A stretch of 64,000 bases of DNA from Robinsoniella peoriensis (GCF_042680125.1 NZ_JBHTNY010000041.1); one strand, 5' to 3'; shown: positions 1 through 8,815, numbered from the stretch's first letter. Notes: a model not told the origin generated them from the sequence alone. Translations and numbers: made by a program.

Positions 1-360
1 CATAAAAACACCGCCTTTATTTGATACATACATTATATCAAAAATAGACGGTAATATCTACTTTTTCAGTGGCCTCGGTTTTCTCAGCAGGGGGAGAAAG
101 CAATATGCAATATTTGATACAGTTTAATGCAGCCTAAAACAGAGGGTTTAAATCGGGAGTGTAGGGGTTCAAATCTTACATGAGGGTTCAAATGTAGAAG
201 TCGGGTGTTCCCGGCTATTTTTGATTAAGGAGGAGTGTACGTCAACGACTACTAAGAAGTAGCTTGCCGCGTATAAGTAAATGCAAAAAAATCTTGTGAT
301 TCGTGAAACGTGTTGTTTTTAAGCATATTAAAGTGTATAATGAGCTTATAATTACTGACA
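1..360. other. intergenic leader of the accessory island
   Basis: No coding region is supported here. The stretch holds three similar blocks around GGGTTYAAAT (144-154, 164-175, 183-194). A fourth similar block lies at 4582-4593, beyond the other end of the decayed island. A short hairpin (199-205 with 210-216) followed by ATTTTTG (217-223) looks like a weak intrinsic terminator for something upstream. The last 50 bases carry the promoter of the Abi_2 gene. Confidence 0.5.
313..341 (+). promoter_or_regulatory. sigma-A type promoter of the Abi_2 gene
   Basis: TTGTTT (313-318) and TATAAT (336-341) are separated by exactly 17 bases. They lie 30 bases before the start codon, with AGGAGG at 361-366 serving as ribosome site. 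The -10 is perfect and the -35 matches in 4 of 6 positions. Confidence 0.65.
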
Positions 361-370
361 GGAGGTTTTT

Positions 371-1351
371 ATGAGTTATAAAACGATTGATGGTTTGATG
401 CGCCATTTAAGAGATAATGGAATAGCAATATCAGGAAGTTCCCAAAAACGCCAACTCAGGAACACCGGATATTTTCATGGATATAAGGGATACCGTTTTT
501 TTAAGAATGCACAGAACAGCTTGCCATTTGTTTCTTATGATGAGGTCTACGCAACAATTCAGTATGATTCATCATTGAAGGCTTTACTTTATGGGAAGAT
601 GATGTACATCGAGACCGCAGTAAAGAACATCGCTCTTGAGAGCATCTTGGACAATGCCAAATCAGAAAGCATACAAGATATGTTTGATAAAGTCGTAAGT
701 GGGTATAATAATGCACCGACTACTTTTACAACAGAGCAAAGGAAAAAGCTGCAGCAGAACAAATTAAATTTGCAGAATTCTGTTCAATCAAGCCTTGCGT
801 ATGCATATAGGAAGGACAATCCTAAGATTACACACTTTTATAATAATGCAGATTACTCTGGAGTTCCGGTATGGGCATTATTTGAGATAATGACTATGGG
901 TGACTTGGGATATCTTCTATCTTGCCTTACATACGATGTGCGTGATGACATTTCGAAGAGACTTGGTATCAATGTTTCGAGTGACACAAATAGGCAATTG
1001 ATTTTCAAATATATCTACACCCTAAAAGATTTAAGAAATGCCATAGCGCATAATGCGGTGGTATTTGATACAAGATTTCGGAATATCGACCCAACAAGTG
1101 CTATGAAGCAGTGCTTAATAAATGAGATGGGATTGCCTTATGTAAATTTCAAAACAATAGGAGACTATGTTATCCTCATGTGTTATTACATGAAGTTGCT
1201 TGGAGTATCCAAAACTGAAATTAAAGCATTCATCAGAGAATTTGAAAAAATCACAGAAGATTATCGAAAAGCAGTTAATGTCAGTGTTGCCGCCGTTGTA
1301 ATTCATCCAGATTGGACAGCGAGAATGATTTTATTAAAAAATTTTCTGTAA
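371..1351 (+). CDS. Abi_2 family (AbiD/AbiF-like) abortive infection protein
   Basis: This 326-residue protein belongs to the Abi_2 family of phage-resistance proteins. The N-terminus shows the family's typical start (DGLMRHLRDNGI, then RNTGYFHGYKGYRFF). Near residues 222-227 is R-NAIA-H, the Rx4H motif of HEPN ribonucleases. The family is known to act by RNA cleavage or translation arrest after infection; the target here is unknown. The start follows AGGAGG with 5 bases spacing and the gene has its own promoter. A small independent transcription unit follows at once (1355-1457), which may be a partner RNA. The gene sits at the edge of a decayed island that also holds restriction remnants, so it is probably the last intact defence gene of that island. 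The length fits a complete member. Confidence 0.88.
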   Translation: MSYKTIDGLMRHLRDNGIAISGSSQKRQLRNTGYFHGYKGYRFFKNAQNSLPFVSYDEVYATIQYDSSLKALLYGKMMYIETAVKNIALESILDNAKSESIQDMFDKVVSGYNNAPTTFTTEQRKKLQQNKLNLQNSVQSSLAYAYRKDNPKITHFYNNADYSGVPVWALFEIMTMGDLGYLLSCLTYDVRDDISKRLGINVSSDTNRQLIFKYIYTLKDLRNAIAHNAVVFDTRFRNIDPTSAMKQCLINEMGLPYVNFKTIGDYVILMCYYMKLLGVSKTEIKAFIREFEKITEDYRKAVNVSVAAVVIHPDWTARMILLKNFL

Positions 1352-1354
1352 GAC

Positions 1355-1383
1355 TTGCATTTTTTGAAGGGTTGCTGTATACT
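1355..1383 (+). promoter_or_regulatory. promoter of a small RNA downstream of the Abi_2 gene
   Basis: TTGCAT (1355-1360) and TATACT (1378-1383) are separated by 17 bases, starting four bases after the Abi_2 stop codon. The predicted transcription start is near 1390, just before a hairpin-rich segment with no open reading frame. Confidence 0.6.
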
Positions 1384-1389
1384 ATAAAT

Positions 1390-1457
1390 ACTAATTGGGG
1401 TATGTGTTTGCGGACACATACTTGGGAAAGCCGGAGGAATCCGGCTTTCTTGCATTT
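1390..1457 (+). ncRNA. candidate Abi-associated small RNA with terminator
   Basis: About 68 nt with its own promoter. The first hairpin pairs GTATGTGT (1400-1407) with ACACATAC (1414-1421) around a TTGCGG loop. The second pairs GAAAGCCGGA (1426-1435) with TCCGGCTTTC (1440-1449) and is followed by TTGCATTTTTG, so it can act as an intrinsic terminator. No ORF of useful size lies inside. From memory, a structured RNA class has been reported next to abiF-type genes. Two hairpins directly beside an Abi_2 gene fit that, but I cannot run a covariance search. The alternative is a plain double terminator of the Abi gene; the promoter argues against that. Confidence 0.55.
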
Positions 1458-1578
1458 TTGAGAAGAATTACATCCTCTGAAGTTTTTCAGTGGAGGCAAT
1501 TTTATGTTTGAACATCAGTACTATCTTTGGCGATAAAAGGCTGGTAAGAGAATCTCACAGACTTTTTAAAGAAAACAT

Positions 1579-2180
1579 TTATCTGTAAAGAATCCGTTTG
1601 TCATCATTACCGAATAATTCGGCGATAAGTAGTACAAAGGCTTCATTCAGCTCATATTTTGCTATTTTCCTTGTATAACTCAAATTATACTGTTTGTCCT
1701 GAATGCTATCAATCATCCTATAAGCAGCAATTACTTTTTCCGGTAATGGGGGCAAGGTATCATCATGTTCGTAGTCTTCTGTACCAAACATGGCGGCTTC
1801 TGCTTTTTGTATGGTATCTGTATCAAACGATGTTGTAAGTTCTTCATTCCATTTTACAGAGGATAGTTCACAGTTGTTTAACGAGTGCATAGCTTCAATG
1901 AGGTTTACGAATCCGTTTGAAGATATCAGTGCATTAAGAATCTTTCTATTTGTCTCTGATTCATGTCCAAATAAGAATCGTGATTTTGGGCTTGTGATAT
2001 ACTCAAGAGCCTTTATTGACTCACTTGTCAGTCCAGTTTTTTCATAGATTTGTGTTTCTAATTTAGTCCCCTTTTCATAACCCTGCTCGCCAAGGAGATA
2101 TCCTAACTCACAGTCAAATAACTCGCATAGCTTTAGCAAATTATTTATCGGAGGCAAAGTAGGCAATTCACTACGATATG
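1579..2180 (-). pseudogene. XRE-family regulator, N-terminal HTH truncated
   Basis: The frame runs on the minus strand and ends at 1579. The recognisable part starts around YRSELPTLPPINNLLKLCEL, the last helix and the typical tail of an XRE/Cro-type helix-turn-helix domain. It is followed by the extended C-terminal region common in repressors of clostridial integrative elements. Everything before this point (the first HTH helices) is missing: the DNA switches at about 2172-2180 into a restriction-gene fragment read in the opposite direction. No ribosome site or plausible start is seen at the junction, so DNA binding is probably lost. I infer a deletion scar between two formerly separate genes. 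Confidence 0.75.
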
Positions 2181-3256
2181 ATTGTGAATGGCTACATTGA
2201 CCGTAAAGGTGTGCTGACAGATAAGTACTATGCAGATAAGGCAAATAACGAAGTGAAAGTTGCCGAAGAAGTCGCAGATTCTGCCGCAGATGTAATTGCT
2301 ATCGTGGATTCCATCTATAATAGCAAATCGATGCAACCAGAGAATGCTCGCAGCAACAACGTAGAACTTCAGGTGAATCCGGATAAGCTGCGATGCCGGA
2401 GTTCAAAGCATTGTGGAAACGGATAAATGGTAAATCCGTTATGTGGTTGATTTTGATACTGATGAGCTAGTACGCAAGTCCATTGCTTCACTGGATGCCC
2501 AAGGTGGAGACCGGACGCATGGATGATATTAAGAGCAAGGATGCACTCTTAAGCGGAGCCTCCTTCGTGAAGGAAGAATCTGCTGCATACGGAACCGGGA
2601 CAAAGATTGCAGTAAATCGTGGGGTCAAATATGACCTTGTCGGAAAGTTGGTAGATGAGACCGGACTTACCAGAAAAGCAGTCATTGCTATTCTGAACGG
2701 GATTCAGCCATCAGTTTTTGACCAGTTTAAGGATAATCCTGAGGAATTCATTCTAAAGGCTGCAGCACTGATTAACGACGAAAAAGCAACTGCCATCATT
2801 CAGCATATTACCTACGATGTTCTGGATGAACATTATGATACAGATGTATTTACTGACCCAACCATCAAAGGCAAGCTGGGTGTCAATGCAATGAAAGCAC
2901 AGAAGCATTTATACGACCATATCGTATATGATTCCAGCAATGAAAGAGATTTTGCTACAGAACTGGATACCAATACGGATGTTGCGGTGTATGTAAAGCT
3001 GCCGGATGGATTCTATATTTTCACTCCGGTAGGACACTATAACCCAGACTGGGCGATTGCCTTTTATGAGGGCACTGTGAAGCATATTTATTTTGTGGCA
3101 GAAACGAAGGGTTCTATGTCCTCTATGCAGCTGCGTTTGATTGAAAAGTCCAAAATTCACTGCGCAAGAGAACATTTCAAGGCAATCAGCAACGGTAATG
3201 TTGTATATGATGTCGTGGATAGCTATCAGTCACTGCTGAACAAGGTGATGAAATAA
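2172..3256 (+). pseudogene. type III restriction endonuclease Res subunit, C-terminal remnant
   Basis: Three reading frames carry successive parts of one protein. First is 2172-2426 (IVNGYIDRKGVLTDKYY and onward). A short piece in another frame follows near 2392-2430 (MPEFKALWKRINGKSV), then YVVDFDTDELVRKSIASLD near 2442-2500. Last is the long open part to 3256, with VYVKLPDGFYIFTPVGHYNPDW and VAETKGS, typical of the C-terminal nuclease end of Res subunits. At least two frameshifts and loss of the entire helicase part make it non-functional. In live systems Res cuts DNA together with a Mod methylase, and no mod gene is visible. An ATG near 2483 could still give a roughly 255-residue fragment. 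The GIY-YIG gene follows after 15 bases. Confidence 0.8.
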
Positions 3257-3271
3257 AGGAGGTGGAGCCGG

Positions 3272-3988
3272 ATGGCAGTAAAAGGACAAACCATAACATT
3301 GTTTTTGATGGATGAGGATGTAAGCGGTCGTATTAAATGTACTATCGCTGGGTGGACTGGTGTTGTCTACAAAATTCCTCGTAAGGATTTAGATAGCTGC
3401 AAAGACCGTTCTCACCTCAAACAGAGTGGTGTATACTTTTTGTTTGGTAATAATGACCAGACAGATGAAAAAGTCATCTATATTGGACAAGCTGGTGCAA
3501 GGAAGAATGGCGAAGGTTTGCTGAATCGATTGCAGGAACACCGTAGAAATCCAGAAAAAGATTACTGGACGGAGGCTGTTGCCATAACGACCACAGACGA
3601 TAGTTTCGGAGCTACCGAAATAAGCTACTTTGAGAATCGGTACCGTAATCTTGCATTGGAAGCCAATCGCTATGTTGTGAAGAATGGAAACGAGCCGTCA
3701 CAGGGGCATATTTCAGAAGAAAAGGAAAGTGAGCTGGAGAAGTTCATTTCCTATGTGAAGGTAGTTCTCGGAACCTTGGGCTATAAGGCATTTGTCCCAG
3801 TAGATGAAAATAAAGAAAAACAACAGAAGATAGAAGAGACTGGCTCGGAGGAACCGCTTCTGTATCTTAAAACGACCAAGGCATCTGCCACAGGAAGAAC
3901 AACCAGTGATGGATTCGTCGTTTTGAAAAACAGTTCGTTGTCATTAAATCCAGTCTATGAAACTGGAAGCGAAAGACAAAGAATATGA
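3272..3988 (+). pseudogene. GIY-YIG nuclease-domain protein (DUF4357 type), C-terminus lost at a junction
   Basis: A strong AGGAGGTGG site precedes the ATG. The N-terminal half shows the GIY-YIG fold: GVYFLFG then KVIYIGQAG, the conserved Arg in LLNRLQEHRR, and the metal-binding Glu in YFENRY. After residue 190 a DUF4357-like domain begins (TTSDGFVVLKNS) but stops being recognisable at about 3930, inside that domain. From there the DNA matches the start of a SIMPL-domain gene, first in this frame (SLSLNP) and then one frame over. The protein therefore ends in an unrelated tail at 3988. The nuclease domain itself is intact, so a truncated product could still be made. Full-length relatives, as I recall them, are about 300 residues; this one is 238. 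Confidence 0.72.
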
Positions 3989-4519
3989 TAAAGCGATGGA
4001 CATTGCTGCAGAGTAACTTTCTGGTCTGAATGATACTCTGCGTCCATTGGCTTTGAAAAGGATGCCGTAAAAACTACTAATTTTAATGTGCATACAGACT
4101 ATGATAGCTACAAGGACAAGCAAGGCAATTACCAGCGTGTATTCAGCGGCTTTGTTTGCAGCCACCAGCTGAAGCTGTCCTTTGATTTTGATATGAAGCG
4201 ATTGTCACAGGCGTTGGCAGCGATTGCCCATTGTCTGGCACAGCCGGAGCTTAGTATTGCGTTTACAGTCAAAGACCCCACAGCAGTAAACGAAGCACTC
4301 CTCCGGGAAGCTACGGTAAACGCTAAGAAGAAGGCGGAGCTACTCTGTGAGGCATCCGGCGTGAAACTGGGACAACTGCTCACGATAGATTATAACTGGG
4401 ATGAATTAAACATCTTCTCCAACACCAGATATGATATGGCAGAGGACTGCATCTGCGAGGCACCGAGCCGGACGACATAGATGTTAGCGACACCGCCACA
4501 TTCATTTGGGAGATAGATT
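3930..4519 (+). pseudogene. SIMPL-domain (DUF541) protein remnant
   Basis: SIMPL proteins normally begin with a GxLxLxPD-type strand, then an EAKDKEYDKAMD helix. Here SLSLNP (near 3940) is followed, one frame over, by MKLEAKDKEYDKAMDIAAE. A stop and a frame change follow, then the long open part (HTDYDSYKDKQGNYQRVFSG through AELLCEASGVKLGQL). The native C-terminus EPDDIDVSDTATFIWEID ends at the TAA at 4517-4519, again in a different frame from the preceding part. At least three frame lesions and a missing start mean no functional product. SIMPL proteins are mostly uncharacterised housekeeping proteins, so this is probably the chromosomal gene into which the island recombined. Confidence 0.75.
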
Positions 4520-5162
4520 AAGCTTTTCAATTATTCCTATACCTTTTAAATTTGCTTATACTTTTTAATTTTTCCTGAAAGGGGGTTCAAATTTGCCATG
4601 ACAACAGCGACACAAACACAATTCATATCGCCATTATTGCTTATGGCAGTAGCCAATTTCAGGAAGCGGAATCCGCAGAATGGCTTGAAATCAGGCGGTT
4701 TAGAGCCATTTGTACAGAATGGGGCTTGTATCAAAGACGGTACTGCCTTAGACCCCGGGGCTGTGACGGGCTATTCTTTTTTTGATGCAGCAGAGTGTGT
4801 TTCAGTTCAGTGTGAAATGTGCGGAAAAAACTGCAGTGAGAAGATCAGCTGCTTTATGCAGTTATATGTTCTATGCCAATAACACCTGCCATGGTCCGCC
4901 CCCTTCTCTTTCCGTACACACAACATCTATCTACAAAGCGTCCCCTTCTCAACTAAACCCAAATATAACAATTCCGTAGGATCCTTGAAGATGAAATGGG
5001 TACCAGAAAATTTAATAAAAGAAAAAAGTGCCGGTGCGCAGCAGTGATATGCTCCTGTCAAGTAGACAGGGAGCGGTTCACAGATGCGTGCCGGCACTTT
5101 TTCTGTTCTTCGGTGACCAAGTCCGATAGCGAAATTGCACAATTTAGGATGTAAATTAGGGG
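4520..5162. other. non-coding stretch between the island and the mur operon
   Basis: An AT-rich near-repeat of about 19-20 bases (AATTATTCCTATACCTTTTA at 4529-4548, then AATTTGCTTATACTTTTTA at 4549-4567) starts the stretch. GGGGTTCAAAT follows at 4582. Open frames at 4598-4979 overlap each other and resemble nothing I recognise. A long hairpin occupies 5022-5102. No tRNA or attachment core could be defined. Confidence 0.5.
5022..5102. terminator. long hairpin with A- and T-tracts, likely bidirectional terminator
   Basis: AAAAAAGTGCCGG (5022-5034) pairs with CCGGCACTTTTT (5091-5102). CGCA at 5037-5040 can pair with TGCG at 5085-5088 beyond a short mismatch. A nested stem forms between GCTCCTGTC (5051-5059) and GACAGGGAGC (5065-5074). 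It isolates the mur promoter from upstream transcription. Confidence 0.6.
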
Positions 5163-5236
5163 AAAGTACCAATAGATGAAACAAAGTACCATAAGTAGAC
5201 AGAAATATAGACAGAAATTTTTCATCTATGTATAAT
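5163..5236 (+). promoter_or_regulatory. promoter and candidate operators of the murein-sugar operon
   Basis: TAGACA (5208-5213) and TATAAT (5231-5236) have a 17-base spacer. Just upstream, AAAGTACC occurs twice (5163-5170 and 5183-5190, 20 bases apart, about two helical turns). TAGACAGAAAT also occurs twice, 12 bases apart (near 5196 and 5208), the second copy covering the -35. Direct repeats overlapping a promoter are what a SIS-domain RpiR-type regulator could bind; that assignment is inference. Confidence 0.6.
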
Positions 5237-5334
5237 GAACACATTAAATAAACAAAAAAACAAATATATAGGTGGTATTGCATAATAAAATTTTTGCAAT
5301 GCTGAAAATGTATAGAAAGGATTGGTCAAAATGC

Positions 5335-6195
5335 ATGGAAAGTGTTTTGGTGAGGCTTCGTGAGTATTATGATCAGGCAAGTAATACAGAGAAGAGTATC
5401 ATTTCTTTTCTGCTGGAGAATCCGGAGGAAGCTGCAGAGATGAGCATTCATCAGCTGGCGGACAGAGTTTACGCATCTGCATCTACCATCACAAGGCTAT
5501 GCCATAAAACGGGTTTTCCGCAGTATAAGCGGTTTCAGAAATCCCTGCTTTACGAACTGGCTGTTCGCAAAGAAAATGTGCTGGGACTGGATTATGAGAT
5601 TCATCGTGATGATGCACTGGAAAATCTGGTGGATAAGATCACCTATAAGAGCATCGCTTCTTTGGAAGATACCAGAAGCTTAATCGATATTGGTACACTG
5701 GAGAAATGCCTTGATTTGCTCCAAAATGCGCGTATGGTTTCTTTTTTCGGAATTGGGGCGTCACTTTTGGTGGCAAAAGATGCTTATCTTAAGTTTTTGA
5801 GGATCAACAAACCATGTCAGGTATGTGAAGATTTTCATGCCCAGCTTGTGCAGGCTAAAATAATGGGGCGTCAGGATGTGGCAATTATTATCAGCTACTC
5901 CGGACAGACAAGTGAGATAATATCCTGTGCAAAGATATTAAAGAGTGCACAGGTTCCCATGATTGCAATTACCTGCTTTAAAGAATCACCCCTGTCGAAG
6001 CTTACGGATTATAACCTTTACGTAACGGCAACGGAGTATGCTTTTAAAACGGGAAAGCTGGCGTCAAGGCTTGCACAGCTGAATGTAATTGATATTCTGT
6101 ATGTGGCTTATATTCAGAGAAATTATGACACCTGTATGGTTTCCTTAAAAAAAACTTATATATCAAAAACAGACAGGAGTGAAGGAAAGGGATGA
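5335..6195 (+). CDS. murR: RpiR/MurR-family transcriptional regulator with SIS domain
   Basis: The protein has an N-terminal HTH_6 domain (ASNTEKSIISFLLENPEE, then ADRVYASASTITRLCHKTGF). A SIS phosphosugar-binding domain starts near residue 125 (FFGIGASLLVAKDAYLKF, then IIISYSGQTSEII). In MurR proteins the SIS domain senses MurNAc-6-phosphate and controls murQ and uptake genes, and here murQ follows two bases after the stop. I chose the ATG at 5335 (MESVLVRLREYY) because family members begin there. A GTG at 5272 would add 21 residues without similarity. The ribosome site (AGAAAGG, 5314-5320) is rather far from the ATG. The promoter with direct repeats sits about 100 bases upstream, suggesting autoregulation of the whole operon. 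Confidence 0.85.
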   Translation: MESVLVRLREYYDQASNTEKSIISFLLENPEEAAEMSIHQLADRVYASASTITRLCHKTGFPQYKRFQKSLLYELAVRKENVLGLDYEIHRDDALENLVDKITYKSIASLEDTRSLIDIGTLEKCLDLLQNARMVSFFGIGASLLVAKDAYLKFLRINKPCQVCEDFHAQLVQAKIMGRQDVAIIISYSGQTSEIISCAKILKSAQVPMIAITCFKESPLSKLTDYNLYVTATEYAFKTGKLASRLAQLNVIDILYVAYIQRNYDTCMVSLKKTYISKTDRSEGKG

Positions 6196-6196
6196 G

Positions 6197-7129
6197 ATGT
6201 ACAGAAAAGTGGTAGATTTGGAAAAAATGGCAACAGAAATGCGCAATGCCAAAACGATGGCATTGGATGAAATGACACCTCTGGAAATTATCACTATTAT
6301 GAATCATGAGGATGAACGTGTGGCTAAGGTGGTGAAAAGGGCGCTTCCGGAGGTCGCAAAGGTGATTGAGTGGACAACAAAAAGCCTGCAGACCGGGGGA
6401 AGGATCGTTTACATAGGAGCGGGGACCAGCGGAAGGCTTGGTATCCTGGATGCCTCTGAGTGCCCGCCTACTTTTGGTGTATCTTATGACTGTGTAGTAG
6501 GGATTATTGCAGGAGGAAAGGAGGCATTTATCAAAGCAGCTGAGGGGGCAGAAGATAATCCCGGTCTTGGAAGAGATGATCTGATTCATATTCATCTGAC
6601 CAGTAAAGACACGGTGATCGGGATTGCTGCCAGCGGACGAACGCCATATGTGTTGGGGGCTATGGCATATGCCAAAGAAACCGGGTGCAGGACGGTGGCT
6701 ATTGTCTGCAATGAAAATATGGAAATGAGCAGGGCAGCAGATATTGGAATCGAACTTTTGACGGGTCCTGAGATACTGACCGGTTCCACCAGGCTGAAAG
6801 CAGGAACTGCTGAAAAGATGGTTCTGAACATGATTTCTACTGCAAGCATGGTTGGAATCGGAAAGGTATATGAGAACCTGATGGTGGATGTACAGCAGAC
6901 CAATGAAAAGCTGGTATGCCGTGCGGAAAACATTGTTATGGAAGCAGTGAACTGTAGCAGAGAAGATGCAAAAGAAGCTTTAAGGGAAGCAGATGGGGAT
7001 GCGAAACTGGCAATTACAAGGATGCTGGTGAACTGTAATATTGCAAGAGCCCGCAAGCTGTTAGAGGCTGCAAATGGAAAGATCCGTTTAGCAGTTATGA
7101 ATGGGAAAAAGGAAACACAGTGTGAATGA
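6197..7129 (+). CDS. murQ: N-acetylmuramic acid 6-phosphate etherase
   Basis: MurQ removes the D-lactyl ether from MurNAc-6-phosphate, giving GlcNAc-6-phosphate and lactate in the cytoplasm. The sequence has the SIS-fold family signature: GGRIVYIGAGTSGRLGILDA, ECPPTFG, the catalytic-region motif IIAGGKEAFIKAAEGAEDNP, and IAASGRTPYVLGA. A C-terminal helical part with CNIARARKLLEAANGKIRLA completes it. The length of 311 residues fits the family. The start at 6197 follows GAAGGAAAGG and lies two bases after the regulator's stop, so the two are translationally linked. A small hairpin (GTGTGAA/TTCACAC) overlaps the stop codon. Confidence 0.95.
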   Translation: MYRKVVDLEKMATEMRNAKTMALDEMTPLEIITIMNHEDERVAKVVKRALPEVAKVIEWTTKSLQTGGRIVYIGAGTSGRLGILDASECPPTFGVSYDCVVGIIAGGKEAFIKAAEGAEDNPGLGRDDLIHIHLTSKDTVIGIAASGRTPYVLGAMAYAKETGCRTVAIVCNENMEMSRAADIGIELLTGPEILTGSTRLKAGTAEKMVLNMISTASMVGIGKVYENLMVDVQQTNEKLVCRAENIVMEAVNCSREDAKEALREADGDAKLAITRMLVNCNIARARKLLEAANGKIRLAVMNGKKETQCE

Positions 7130-7187
7130 TGTTCACACAGCTGATATGGGAATAGCACAAGCTCGCTTGCGCTGTTCATGGGGATAA

Positions 7188-7295
7188 GGTTGAGAGAAAA
7201 TTATAAGATAGAAAGGAAGCCACGGAGCGATTCTTTCAACCGGATTAATTGTGGCCGTATTGCCGGCTTGCCTGCAATACGAAAAGGGTATCTAA
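7188..7295 (+). promoter_or_regulatory. pseudoknot-type translation leader, copy A (before ABC binding protein)
   Basis: Stem 1 pairs GGTTGAGAGAA (7188-7198) with TTCTTTCAACC (7231-7241). Its loop holds GAAAGGAAGCCAC (7211-7223), which contains a Shine-Dalgarno sequence. GCCAC (7219-7223) can pair with GTGGC (7251-7255), making an H-type pseudoknot. A hairpin follows directly (CGTATTGC 7256-7263 with GCAATACG 7274-7281). The ATG lies 14 bases after that hairpin. The same layout recurs at 15121 and 34426, and its front half at 9792. A weaker AAAAGGG also precedes the ATG. Function is inferred. Confidence 0.6.
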
Positions 7296-8810
7296 ATGAA
7301 AGGTAAAAAATTATGGGGACTTGGTATGGCAGCAGTGATGACGTTGTCAATCATTTCAGGTTGTGGGGCGACCACAACGGGGGATACGAAAGATGGTACA
7401 AAAGATAGTACAAAAGACAGTACGCAGACGGATGTCAAAGCGGGGAATGCCGCTGACAGTACAAAGGAGAGTGAGGCAGCAAAAGAAAGTACTTCCGGTG
7501 AAAAAGATGTAGTTACAGCTTTACTGCCTCCGGTTTCCGCTACCTATCAGGACAAAATCAATTCTTATGTGGAAGCATTTAACAAAGAAAATCCGGATGT
7601 AGAGATCCAGGTGACAACGGCAAGCTGGGAAGATGTAACTCAGAAATTAGATGTGCAGGTAAATGCAGGATCTCCGCCAGATATTGCATTCATAGGTTCT
7701 GACGGCCTTTCCAAATATGTAGATTCCGGCATGGCAGTGGATATTTCCAAGTATGCTGATGAAGAAATGATGAGTGATTTTGATCCGGATATTTTGAATT
7801 ACTTCAAAAATGGGGATGGAATGTATGGGTTCCCGGCCTATTGTGAGGTGCAGTGTATCGGCGGCAACCGTCAGTTCCTGGAGGATGGAGGTATTGACTG
7901 GAAGAAAGTACAGCAAGAGGGATGGAGTTATGACGAATTTCGGGAATCGATCAGTAAGGGGGTAGTGAAAGATGGGGATGCCGTCAGCCGTTATGGGTTC
8001 CTGTTTGCATGCTCAGGCGTGGCGGCAAAGGATTATTTCAGTATTTTTGTGAGAAATGCAGGGATGCCGTCAGCATTTGATAAGGATTTAAAATATGCAT
8101 ATACCAGTTCTAAAATGAAAAGCTTCCTGGAGGATCTGCGTGCTTTAATTGATGATGGATCTATGCCAAAAGAACTGGGAAGTATAGATGCCGGAAAACG
8201 TTGGAATATGTTTCTGACCGGACAGACAATGATTACCGGAAAAGGGCTGTCCTCTTTTGAAAAAAGTGCATACGACAATAATGAAAAACTGAAAAATAAG
8301 GACAGCAGTGCAGTAGAAGACAGTATGGAATTAGACTACATTGTTCTTCCTGTACCGGTTTTTGAAGGCGGAGAACAACAGGCATATGGAGCAGTGGACG
8401 GATACATCTGCCTTACCGGAGAAAGAAATCCGGATGAAGCCCATCTGAAAAATGTGGCAAATGCAGCTTATTACCTGGCAAGCGGGGAACGTGCAGCGCA
8501 GACCTGTCAGGAATTATACCTGAATCCAATCTGTGAAAGCGGTCGTAAAGCATATGAAGCGCTTACTCCGATTGAAAATAAGAATGAAGATAATACGAAA
8601 GCAGTGCAGAAGCTTTTGACACAGGTTGGTGAAGCAAGACCGGATATCCCGGCTGAATTAAGTGCAAATGCAATCAAAATCGAAGATGAAGTCATTGTAC
8701 CTAAATTCCAGGGATTACTGGCTGGTGAAGTATCACCGGAAGAGATGTATCAGGCGATTAAGGATGCGGCATATGAAAGGTTTGGCGAGGATGGCTGTGT
8801 AAATAATTAA
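7296..8810 (+). CDS. extracellular solute-binding lipoprotein of a sugar ABC transporter
   Basis: The N-terminus is a lipoprotein signal with a lipobox-like ISGCGA, Cys at about residue 23. A Thr/Lys/Ser/Asp-rich tether of about 45 residues follows, then a family 1 solute-binding fold (YVEAFNKENPDVEIQVTTASWEDVTQKL, AGSPPDIAFIGSDGL). It should sit on the outer membrane face and deliver a sugar to the permeases encoded next. Given the neighbours (murQ, murK, namZ, nagZ), the substrate is probably MurNAc, GlcNAc or a murein disaccharide; this is inference from context. The length of 504 residues is usual. Translation may depend on the pseudoknot leader upstream. A hairpin after the stop separates it from the permease genes, a common way to give more binding protein than permease. 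Confidence 0.88.
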   Translation: MKGKKLWGLGMAAVMTLSIISGCGATTTGDTKDGTKDSTKDSTQTDVKAGNAADSTKESEAAKESTSGEKDVVTALLPPVSATYQDKINSYVEAFNKENPDVEIQVTTASWEDVTQKLDVQVNAGSPPDIAFIGSDGLSKYVDSGMAVDISKYADEEMMSDFDPDILNYFKNGDGMYGFPAYCEVQCIGGNRQFLEDGGIDWKKVQQEGWSYDEFRESISKGVVKDGDAVSRYGFLFACSGVAAKDYFSIFVRNAGMPSAFDKDLKYAYTSSKMKSFLEDLRALIDDGSMPKELGSIDAGKRWNMFLTGQTMITGKGLSSFEKSAYDNNEKLKNKDSSAVEDSMELDYIVLPVPVFEGGEQQAYGAVDGYICLTGERNPDEAHLKNVANAAYYLASGERAAQTCQELYLNPICESGRKAYEALTPIENKNEDNTKAVQKLLTQVGEARPDIPAELSANAIKIEDEVIVPKFQGLLAGEVSPEEMYQAIKDAAYERFGEDGCVNN

Positions 8811-8815
8811 GCATA

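Noticed and set aside
160..195. Possible tRNA gene from the GGTTCAAATC T-arm-like string
   Set aside because: No acceptor, D-arm or anticodon arm can be formed around it.
4598..4979. Overlapping plus-strand open frames after the SIMPL remnant
   Set aside because: No ribosome site of quality, no recognisable domain, mutually overlapping frames and odd composition. Treated as non-coding.
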